From: Clostridiales bacterium
Lineage (GTDB): Bacteria; Bacillota; Clostridia; Lachnospirales; Lachnospiraceae
DNA: 8,733 bases
Assembly: GCA_021199135.1 (NCBI GenBank)
Contig: JAJQIQ010000017.1
Location: 1 to 8,733, forward strand
Direction of reading: 5' to 3'
A model generated the notes under the pieces. It searched no databases and was not told the origin of the DNA. It was given only the letters and a program-made list of their open reading frames with translations. The position numbers and the translations under genes are program-made. Of the stretch, positions 1 to 6,217 are shown piece by piece. Position 1 is the first letter of the stretch. Every line of letters starts with the position of its first letter.

Positions 1-1
1 T

Positions 2-58
2 GGCGCGTACTGCCACAGCATCGCGCAAAACCTTCTCTCCGTGAGGGAGGACGCGTAG
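2..58 (+). CDS. C-terminal end of an upstream reading frame (partial)
   Basis: This frame is open from the window edge and reads GAYCHSIAQNLLSVREDA before a TAG stop at 56-58. The peptide looks like ordinary protein. The next frame (+1) opens at 45 and reads YWRGVPLYNV only a few codons later, with no ribosome binding site before it. Dropping one base around 56-57 would join the two as ...VREDA-R/W-YWRGV... I therefore suspect that this is the upstream part of the gene annotated at 72-905, separated by a frameshift (real decay or a sequence error). It could equally be the tail of a separate gene. Confidence 0.4.
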   Translation, partial: GAYCHSIAQNLLSVREDA

Positions 59-71
59 GTACTGGCGTGGC

Positions 72-905
72 GTGCCGCTCTACAACGTGACGGACAGCTA
101 TATCCTAACGAACGGCACTGATAAGACAGAAATTTTTACATACAATTTCAACGGTTTCACCTCAGACTACGATGCCGGGAAATTCCAGCTCAGCTTCTTT
201 ATCCCGGAGAAGGGGTGGAGCACATACGGGGAGAGCTATTACCTGATAGTTTTGGGCGACGACATCGCGGATTACACCGTGCAGGGGTACAAGAACGGGG
301 CTTGCAAGGCGACCGAAAAAATAAAGGTGACGTATGAGATGAACCGCTATGAGACCACGCTTGGGAAAGTGCTCGAGACGATGACGCGCGAGCAATACGA
401 CAGCCTGAATGACCCGACTTACAGGGCCGAGGACGACCTCATAAACAGCGAGGTCACGTTCGAGATGTATTATGGCGAGGTGTGCCGCATGATGAGCCAG
501 TACAAGCCGATTTCCGACTACTCCGCGCAACGATACACTGGGCCGGAAATAGACGGAATAATCTCCGAGCCTTTTGGCCTGAGCCGCGTGATGTTTTGCA
601 CATTTTCAGTGACTGTCCCCGCGGGCGGGGGCACGGAGGTCATGATTTCACAGGTGCAGGGCGGGAGCTACGATTATTACAATGGCAGCGGCGGCGCCGA
701 CGCGGGAATCCGCGGATATGACATGGTGACAACGCTCGGCTCGCGCCTTGACTTTTCGGCGCAGCACGCGGGCATCACAAATTACGACAATATCGAGATC
801 GTCAGCCAGAATTTCGGCTTCGACCTCGAGAATGGAATAGCGTCCGTGGAGCTAGATGTGAGCGAGGAGCACTATTATATGAACGTGAGATGGAAGGACG
901 ATTGA
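72..905 (+). CDS. Unrecognised, probably secreted or surface protein; likely C-terminal portion behind a frame break
   Basis: I do not recognise a named family. The 277-residue product is rich in Tyr, Asp, Gly and short beta-like stretches and has no obvious membrane segment. Recognisable stretches include YNVTDSYILTNGTDKTEIFT at the start, an acidic middle (about residues 80-150), a Gly-rich turn segment (about 195-215) and a beta-type tail ending YYMNVRWKDD. The composition suggests an extracytoplasmic beta-sandwich-like protein, which is inference. There is no signal peptide, and the GTG at 72 has no Shine-Dalgarno sequence before it, so it is a poor true start. The in-frame stop at 42-44 blocks extension in this frame, while the neighbouring frame is open to the window edge (2-58). 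The simplest reading is the C-terminal part of a longer protein with a one-base frame break. It is followed by a strong hairpin. Confidence 0.55.
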   Translation: MPLYNVTDSYILTNGTDKTEIFTYNFNGFTSDYDAGKFQLSFFIPEKGWSTYGESYYLIVLGDDIADYTVQGYKNGACKATEKIKVTYEMNRYETTLGKVLETMTREQYDSLNDPTYRAEDDLINSEVTFEMYYGEVCRMMSQYKPISDYSAQRYTGPEIDGIISEPFGLSRVMFCTFSVTVPAGGGTEVMISQVQGGSYDYYNGSGGADAGIRGYDMVTTLGSRLDFSAQHAGITNYDNIEIVSQNFGFDLENGIASVELDVSEEHYYMNVRWKDD

Positions 906-931
906 TTTCTATCTCCATAAAAATCAGGCAA

Positions 932-972
932 TATGAATTGAGCCAGGCTCTAAAAGCCTGGCTCAATTCATA
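932..972. terminator. Perfect 18-bp inverted repeat, possible terminator hairpin
   Basis: The arm TATGAATTGAGCCAGGCT (932-949) and its exact reverse complement (955-972) flank a 5-nt loop, CTAAA. The stem has a GC-rich upper half and an AT-rich base, as in bidirectional intrinsic terminators. It lies 27 bases past the stop codon at 905. No clean U-tract follows on either strand, so termination is likely but not certain. It directly abuts the first repeat copy at 975 and would insulate the downstream promoter from the upstream gene. Confidence 0.6.
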
Positions 973-974
973 AA

Positions 975-1092
975 AGTCCTTTGAAAAACGTGTATGTTTT
1001 ACCAAAAAGTCCTTTGGATAATGTGACCGAATTGCCTGAAAGTCCTTTGGAAAATGTGATCCAATCTACAGAAAGTCCTTTGGAAAATGTGA
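975..1092. repeat. Four-copy 33-bp-period repeat array, conserved 19-bp core
   Basis: Copies of the core AGTCCTTTGGAAAATGTGA start at 975, 1008, 1041 and 1074, exactly 33 bp apart. Copies 3 and 4 share the core exactly. Copy 2 differs at one core base (GGATAA) and copy 1 at two (GAAAAACG). The 14-bp linkers between cores are essentially unrelated. Each core contains the short inverted motif TCC-TTT-GGA. A 33-bp period is close to three helical turns, so all cores lie on about the same DNA face. The array ends 8 bp before the -35 box of the promoter at 1101-1129, as an activator or repressor site array would. The repeat is also open in a frame on each strand as an 11-residue peptide repeat (SPLENV-type on plus, TFSKGLS-type on minus), but I see no good start for either. 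Confidence 0.85.
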
Positions 1093-1100
1093 TTTTTGAC

Positions 1101-1129
1101 TTGATTTCTGGCTGGATTACATATATAAT
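1101..1129 (+). promoter_or_regulatory. Sigma-A-like promoter for the AAA ATPase / alcohol dehydrogenase pair
   Basis: TTGATT (1101-1106) is separated by 17 bp from a perfect TATAAT (1124-1129). Transcription would start near 1136, about 40 bases before the ATG at 1176. The repeat array sits immediately upstream. A second hexamer, TTGACT (1096-1101), overlaps the -35 region, but its 22-bp spacing is too long. Confidence 0.7.
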
Positions 1130-1175
1130 GGCACTGATGACATGACAGGCCAGGAATAAAGAAGTTGGTGATACT

Positions 1176-2474
1176 ATGTACAGGGAAGCCATCAGGCAGC
1201 TGGAGGAGTGGAAAGACAGCGAGAATCGCAAGCCGCTTATAATCAGAGGGGCGCGTCAGGTGGGGAAGACCTGGCTCATGCAGGAGTTTGGGCGCACCCA
1301 CTATAAATCGTGTGCCTATATAAGCATGGACGAGAACGTCAGGATGGAGGATACGTTTCGGGAGGCGTTTGACGTCGACCGCATTATTCCATTTCTTGAG
1401 GTGGAGGCAGGGGTGAAGATTGACCCAGACAATACGCTGATCATTTTCGATGAGGTGCAGGAAATCCCCCGTGCATTGAAATCGCTCAAATATTTTCAGG
1501 AGAGGGCACCGCAGTATCATATTGTCGCGGCGGGTTCCCTGCTCGGGATTGCCCTCCATGAGGGAACTTCATTTCCCGTCGGCAAGGTGGATTTCTGCGA
1601 CCTATACCCGATGACTTATAAGGAATTTCTACTGGCTTGCGGGGAAGGCGGGATGGCGGATATCCTTGGCAAGCGGGATTACGATGCGATGCGTATTTTT
1701 AAAACAAAATACACGGACTACCTCAAATATTATTATTATGTGGGAGGGATGCCGGAGGCGATTGCGGAATTTGTAAAAAAACGTGAATTCCGCGCTGTGA
1801 GAAAGGTTCAGAACAAGCTTCTCTCCGCATATATGTATGATATTTCAAAGCACGCCCCGAATGAGATAGTGACGCGAATCCATATGCTCTGGGATTCAAT
1901 TCCATCTCAGCTGGCGAGGGAAAATAAAAAATTCCATTACGGGCTCATTCGCGAGGGCGCAAGGGCGAGGGAGTATGAGACCGCGATGACGTGGCTGATG
2001 GATGCAGGGCTCATCTATCGGGTTGGCAGGGTCAAAAAGCCAGATTTTCCCCTTCGAGCCTATCAGGACATGTCTGCGTTTAAGCTGTTTGTCGTGGATG
2101 TGGGCCTGCTTGGCGCGATGTCGCGGCTGAATGAAAAAATCCTTCTTGAGGGGAATCGGCTCTTTGAGGAGTTCAAGGGTGCGCTGACGGAGCAGTACGT
2201 CATGCAGCAGCTCGTGGTGAATCCGGAAAATGATATTTTTTATTGGTCGGCGGAGAATGCGACGGCGGAACTTGATTTTCTGATCCAGACGGAGGACAGA
2301 ATCGTCCCGATGGAAGTGAAAGCCGAGGAGAATTTACAGGCAAAAAGCCTCAAAGTTTTCACGCAGAAATATCAGATAAAAGATGCTGTCCGCACTTCGC
2401 TTTCAGATTATAAAGAGCAGGATTTGCTGGTGAATGTCCCATTGTATGGGATAGAGGATTATATGAGGAGGTAA
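1176..2474 (+). CDS. AAA-family ATPase with C-terminal DUF4143 domain
   Basis: The 432-residue protein has the usual two-part layout and length of this family. The N-terminal P-loop ATPase (about 1-170) has Walker A GARQVGKT (25-32), Walker B LIIFDEVQ (88-95) and an AAGSLLG sensor-like segment (118-124). The C-terminal DUF4143 part (about 200-400) ends in ELDFLI (365-370) followed by VPMEVKA (377-383), which resembles the D...E-x-K core of PD-(D/E)XK nuclease folds. These proteins are abundant and often multicopy in anaerobes; their cellular role is poorly known, and nuclease activity is not established. No membrane segment or signal peptide is seen. The ATG at 1176 is preceded by only a weak GGTG motif at 1167-1170. 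Its last codons supply the ribosome binding site of the next gene. It appears intact. Confidence 0.9.
   Translation: MYREAIRQLEEWKDSENRKPLIIRGARQVGKTWLMQEFGRTHYKSCAYISMDENVRMEDTFREAFDVDRIIPFLEVEAGVKIDPDNTLIIFDEVQEIPRALKSLKYFQERAPQYHIVAAGSLLGIALHEGTSFPVGKVDFCDLYPMTYKEFLLACGEGGMADILGKRDYDAMRIFKTKYTDYLKYYYYVGGMPEAIAEFVKKREFRAVRKVQNKLLSAYMYDISKHAPNEIVTRIHMLWDSIPSQLARENKKFHYGLIREGARAREYETAMTWLMDAGLIYRVGRVKKPDFPLRAYQDMSAFKLFVVDVGLLGAMSRLNEKILLEGNRLFEEFKGALTEQYVMQQLVVNPENDIFYWSAENATAELDFLIQTEDRIVPMEVKAEENLQAKSLKVFTQKYQIKDAVRTSLSDYKEQDLLVNVPLYGIEDYMRR
2466..2471 (+). promoter_or_regulatory. Shine-Dalgarno AGGAGG inside the end of the ATPase gene
   Basis: A consensus AGGAGG overlaps the last two Arg codons of the ATPase gene and lies 6 bases before the ATG at 2478. 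It fixes the alcohol dehydrogenase start and implies co-transcription with likely translational coupling. Confidence 0.8.
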
Positions 2475-2477
2475 CAT

Positions 2478-3665
2478 ATGCAGAACTTTAATTTTTACAC
2501 CCCGACAGAGATAGTGTTCGGGCGGGGCGCGGAGAAGGAAGCCGGGCGGATGGCGTCAAAGTACAAGGGCTCCAGGGTGCTCGTCGTCTACGGCGGGCAG
2601 AGCGCGGTAAAGAGCGGGCTCATCGGCACCATCGAGCAGGAACTGGACGATGCGGGGATTTCCTATGAGACACTCCCCGGCGTGAAGCCAAACCCGCGCC
2701 TTTCCCTTGCGAGGGAGGGCGTGAAGAAGGCAATTGCGTTTAAGGCGGACCTGATATTGGCGGTGGGCGGCGGGAGCGTGATCGACACCGCGAAATCCGT
2801 CGCGATCGGGGCGGCTCATCCCGAGACGGATATCTGGGATTTCTGGACAGGGAAAGTGAAAAAGCCTGAGACCGCGCTCCCGATAGGCGTGGTGCTCACC
2901 ATAGCCGCAGCCGGAAGCGAGACGAGCGATTCCGTGGTGCTGACAAATGACGAGACCGGAAAGAAAATGGGATACGGCGGGGATTTCATCAGGCCGAAAT
3001 TTGCGCTGATGGACCCGGAGCTGACGTGTACGCTGCCGAAATATCAGGTGGCGTGCGGCGTGGTCGACATACTTATGCACACGCTGGAGCGGTATTTCAC
3101 GCCGGTTGTGGGGAACCTGCTGACGGACGAGATCGCAGAGGGGCTGATGCGCACCATAACCACTGTGGGAAAGAAAGCGTACGAGAATCCGGCCGATTAC
3201 GACGCGATGAGCGAGGTGATGTGGTGCGGCAGCCTCTCGCACAACGGGCTCACGGGCCTGGGGCGCGGCAAGGATTTCTCCTGCCACAAGCTCGGGCACG
3301 AGATAAGCGGGATGTTCGACGAGGCGCACGGCGCGACGCTTTCCGCCGTTTGGGGAAGCTGGGCGAGGTTTGCGTATAAGACGGACGTGCCGCGCTTCGC
3401 AAAATATGGGCGTCAGGTCTGGGGAATCGACGAGGCCGACGACGGGCAGGCCGCGATAAAGGCCATCGACTGCACCGAAGATTTCTTCCGCTCGCTCGAC
3501 ATGCCCACCTGCATCGGCGAACTCTCCATCGGCGTCCAGCCAGAATCGGTGCTCAGGAAAATGGCGGACAGCGCCACGATGGGGGATACCGTAAAACAGG
3601 GCTGCTTCAAGCCGATGGACGCGGGCGACATGTTTGATATTTACAGGATGGCGAATCATAAATAA
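2478..3665 (+). CDS. Iron-containing alcohol dehydrogenase (butanol dehydrogenase / YqhD type)
   Basis: This 395-residue cytoplasmic enzyme would reduce aldehydes to alcohols with NAD(P)H, or the reverse, as in fermentative redox balancing. The N-terminal dinucleotide-binding part carries GGGSVIDTAK (97-106), the signature of group III alcohol dehydrogenases. The metal ligands expected for the BdhA/YqhD subgroup are all present: Asp197 and His201 (in VDILMH), His270 (SCHKLGHE) and His284 (DEAHG). Length and sequence style (FYTPTEIVFG start, WDFWTGK) fit the butanol dehydrogenase/YqhD subgroup rather than the glycerol or propanediol enzymes. Substrate cannot be read from sequence. The gene starts 3 bases after the ATPase stop, an odd functional pairing. 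There is no clear terminator after it. Confidence 0.93.
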   Translation: MQNFNFYTPTEIVFGRGAEKEAGRMASKYKGSRVLVVYGGQSAVKSGLIGTIEQELDDAGISYETLPGVKPNPRLSLAREGVKKAIAFKADLILAVGGGSVIDTAKSVAIGAAHPETDIWDFWTGKVKKPETALPIGVVLTIAAAGSETSDSVVLTNDETGKKMGYGGDFIRPKFALMDPELTCTLPKYQVACGVVDILMHTLERYFTPVVGNLLTDEIAEGLMRTITTVGKKAYENPADYDAMSEVMWCGSLSHNGLTGLGRGKDFSCHKLGHEISGMFDEAHGATLSAVWGSWARFAYKTDVPRFAKYGRQVWGIDEADDGQAAIKAIDCTEDFFRSLDMPTCIGELSIGVQPESVLRKMADSATMGDTVKQGCFKPMDAGDMFDIYRMANHK

Positions 3666-3672
3666 AAAATGG

Positions 3673-3702
3673 GTGACACGCCGCATGGATATGTGGTATC
3701 AT
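3673..3702 (+). promoter_or_regulatory. Probable promoter for the trpB2 cluster
   Basis: GTGACA (3673-3678) and TATCAT (3697-3702) are 18 bp apart, with a TGTG just before the -10 box. Both boxes differ from consensus by one base. The leader to the ATG at 3762 is about 50 nt. It contains the 10-bp palindrome AAAATATTTT (3732-3741) but no T-box, leader peptide or attenuator that I can see. Confidence 0.5.
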
Positions 3703-3761
3703 AGCGATAGCTTTTAAAGGACGCTGAGTCAAAAATATTTTAAAACGAAAAGGAGAGAGTC

Positions 3762-5129
3762 ATGGACAAAAAGATCCCTTACAAGATTTACCTCGAGGAG
3801 AACGAGCTGCCGACGCAGTGGTACAACATGAGGGCGGACATGAAGAAGAAGCCCGCGCCGATCTTAAACCCGGGCACGCACCAGCCTATCACGGTCGACG
3901 AGCTTTCGCCGATTTTCTGCGAGGAGCTCGCGAAGCAGGAGCTCGACGACACCACGCCGTATATTGACATCCCGCAGGAGATTCAGGATTTTTATCGGAT
4001 GTACCGCCCGTCGCCGCTCACGAGGGCGTACTTCCTCGAAAAAAAGCTGGGTACCCCGGCGCACATCTACTACAAATTCGAGGGGAACAACACCTCCGGC
4101 AGCCACAAGCTCAACTCCGCGATTGCGCAGGCCTACTACGCGAAGGAGCAGGGGCTAAAGGGAGTCACGACCGAGACCGGCGCGGGCCAGTGGGGCACGG
4201 CCCTCTCGATGGCGTGCTCATATTTCGGGCTGGACTGCCAGGTGTACATGGTGAAGGTTTCGTATGAGCAGAAGCCGTTCCGCCGCGAGGTCATGAGGAC
4301 ATACGGCGCGACGGTGACACCCTCCCCGTCGATGAACACGAACGTCGGCAGGAAGATGAACGAGGAGTTCCCGGGGACGACGGGCAGCCTTGGCTGCGCG
4401 ATCTCCGAGGCGGTCGAGGCGGCGACGACGCAGGAGGGCTACCGCTATGTGCTCGGCTCTGTGCTCTCGCAGGTGCTCCTGCACCAGTCGGTCATCGGGC
4501 TTGAGACGAAGATGGCCCTCGACAAATACGGGATCAAGGCGGACACGATAATAGGATGCGCGGGAGGCGGCTCAAACCTCGGTGGGCTCATCGCGCCGTT
4601 CATGGGGCAGATGCTTCGCGGCGAGGCGAACTACGACATTATCGCGGTCGAGCCGGCATCCTGCCCGAGCCTGACGCGAGGCGTCTACGCATACGATTTC
4701 TGCGACACCGGAAAAATCTGCCCGCTCGCGAAGATGTACACGCTCGGCAGCAGCTTCATCCCGTCCGCGAACCACGCTGGCGGCCTCCGCTACCATGGCA
4801 TGAGCACGATCATCTCCGAGCTGTACGACGAGAAGCTCATCACCGCGCGGAGCGTCGAGCAGACCGACGTGTTCAAGGCGGCGCAGCTCTTCGCCCGCGT
4901 CGAGGGAATCCTCCCCGCGCCGGAGAGCAGCCACGCGATCAAGGTCGCGATCGACGAGGCGCTCAAGTGCAAGGAGACCGGCGAGGAGAAGAATATCGTC
5001 TTCGGCCTGACCGGCACCGGATACTTCGACATGGTCGCATACCAGCAATTCAACGACGGCAAGATGAGCGACTACATCCCGACCGACGAGGATCTGCAGA
5101 AGAGCATCTCCGAGATGCCGAAGGTGTGA
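3762..5129 (+). CDS. trpB2: TrpB2-type tryptophan synthase beta chain (PLP enzyme)
   Basis: This PLP enzyme of the long TrpB2 class (455 residues against about 400 for TrpB1) would join indole to an activated serine to make L-tryptophan. Key sites are the PLP lysine Lys116 in NTSGSHKLN, the catalytic glutamate Glu138 in ETGAGQWG, the phosphate-binding loop CAGGGSN (266-272) and the C-terminal GLTGTGYFD (415-423). The extended N-terminus (about 1-85) and HAGGLRYHG (338-346) are typical of TrpB2. No trpA or other trp gene lies nearby, so it probably works without an alpha subunit, for example in indole salvage. Archaeal TrpB2a can prefer O-phosphoserine, so the substrate here is open. AGGAGAG at 3751-3757 sets the start. 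Confidence 0.93.
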   Translation: MDKKIPYKIYLEENELPTQWYNMRADMKKKPAPILNPGTHQPITVDELSPIFCEELAKQELDDTTPYIDIPQEIQDFYRMYRPSPLTRAYFLEKKLGTPAHIYYKFEGNNTSGSHKLNSAIAQAYYAKEQGLKGVTTETGAGQWGTALSMACSYFGLDCQVYMVKVSYEQKPFRREVMRTYGATVTPSPSMNTNVGRKMNEEFPGTTGSLGCAISEAVEAATTQEGYRYVLGSVLSQVLLHQSVIGLETKMALDKYGIKADTIIGCAGGGSNLGGLIAPFMGQMLRGEANYDIIAVEPASCPSLTRGVYAYDFCDTGKICPLAKMYTLGSSFIPSANHAGGLRYHGMSTIISELYDEKLITARSVEQTDVFKAAQLFARVEGILPAPESSHAIKVAIDEALKCKETGEEKNIVFGLTGTGYFDMVAYQQFNDGKMSDYIPTDEDLQKSISEMPKV

Positions 5130-5145
5130 TGGATTTGGAATTGCG

Positions 5146-6180
5146 ATGTCAGAAAATAATATAAAGATTGCGGGCGAGGATGAATACCTCTCATTCATGA
5201 CGGACGAGGCGGAGCCGTACCTTGCGGAGCGCCGGACGGTGCAGCGGCTTGAGAGCGTTTTCGTGCCCGACGCAAGGCATAAAAATGAATCGCCAGACGA
5301 CTCGCCGAAAAACATTTACTGCGAGTTTTACGACTGCGACAATCCGCACGGGATTGTCCTGATCTCGCACGGCTTCACGGAGACCGCCGACAAGTTCCGC
5401 GAGGTCATATGGCAGTTCCTGCAGGGAGGGTTTCATGTCGCCATCCCAGAGCACTGCGGGCATGGCAGGAGCTATCGGTTGATTGACGGCGACCCCTCGC
5501 TCGTCCATGTCGACCGGTATGAGCGCTATGTCTCGGACTTGCGGCTTGTGGCAAAGGCTGCCACTTCGCGCTGGAGCGGTTTGCCGCTTGTGCTCTACGC
5601 GCACTCGATGGGCGGCGGGGTCGGGGCGGCACTCGCGGCGACGGAGCCGGATTTATTCGAAAAAATAATCCTGACGTCGCCGATGATCCGTCCGCTCACC
5701 GGGCCCATCCCGTGGTCAGCTGCAAAAGTTGCCGACAGGCTCTTATGCGCGGCTGGCAAAGAGAAAGAATATGTCATGGGTCAGCCGCATTTCAATGAAA
5801 ATGAGACGTTTGAGGACAGCGTGGCGACCTCCCGCGCCAGGTTCGAATGGTACAGCCAGATGCGGAGGTCGAATCCTTTGTTTCAGATGACATCGCCATC
5901 CTATGCGTGGTTGCGCGAGGCGGCGAGGCTGAACCGCTACCTGATGTCGGAGGCCGCAAATGCGATTTCCCGTCCTGTGATTCTGTTTCAGGCAGAACTG
6001 GAAAACATAGTCTCCAAGGATGAGCAGGAGAGGTTTATTAAAAAAATCAAGGCTCAAGGCGGCAGGACGGCACCGGTGGAGTTTGTGCGCATCGCGGACG
6101 CGAAGCATGAGATTTACCGCTCAGGTCGAGATGCGCTGGTGAAATACTGGGATAAGATCTGGGAATTTCTGGAAAAATAA
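5146..6180 (+). CDS. Alpha/beta hydrolase, lysophospholipase / monoacylglycerol lipase-like
   Basis: This 344-residue serine hydrolase of the PldB/Hydrolase_4 type acts on an ester bond, with lysophospholipids or monoglycerides as the family's usual substrates. The oxyanion-hole segment is SHGFTET (74-80). The nucleophile is Ser154 in YAHSMGGG, and the catalytic histidine is probably His321 in AKHEIY. The acid position in the segment QAELENIV (282-289) appears to be Glu286, where PldB-like proteins usually carry Asp; this is by-eye alignment. A lid-like insert covers about 185-260. There is no signal peptide, so it should be cytoplasmic. It lies 16 bases after trpB2. The start at 5146 has only a weak GGA upstream (5137-5139), so translation may depend on coupling. 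Confidence 0.88.
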   Translation: MSENNIKIAGEDEYLSFMTDEAEPYLAERRTVQRLESVFVPDARHKNESPDDSPKNIYCEFYDCDNPHGIVLISHGFTETADKFREVIWQFLQGGFHVAIPEHCGHGRSYRLIDGDPSLVHVDRYERYVSDLRLVAKAATSRWSGLPLVLYAHSMGGGVGAALAATEPDLFEKIILTSPMIRPLTGPIPWSAAKVADRLLCAAGKEKEYVMGQPHFNENETFEDSVATSRARFEWYSQMRRSNPLFQMTSPSYAWLREAARLNRYLMSEAANAISRPVILFQAELENIVSKDEQERFIKKIKAQGGRTAPVEFVRIADAKHEIYRSGRDALVKYWDKIWEFLEK

Positions 6181-6217
6181 GCATTTAAAAATCAATGCGC
6201 ATGAGGACATAAAAATC

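Noticed and set aside
975..1092. CRISPR array
   Set aside because: The repeats are about 19 bp with 14-bp linkers, too short for any CRISPR type, and no cas genes are present.
968..1231. 87-codon minus-strand frame through the repeat array
   Set aside because: It begins inside the ATPase gene on the opposite strand and has no start signals. The open frame follows from the 33-bp period.
2556..3686. 376-codon minus-strand frame across the alcohol dehydrogenase
   Set aside because: It is a shadow frame of a GC-rich gene whose plus-strand product has all family motifs.
4572..5315. 247-codon minus-strand frame across trpB2 and the hydrolase
   Set aside because: It is Arg-rich and low in motifs, and it lies opposite two well-supported genes.
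6181..6198. GCATT/AATGC hairpin between the hydrolase and the MATE gene
   Set aside because: It is only 5 bp with no U-run, too weak to call a terminator.
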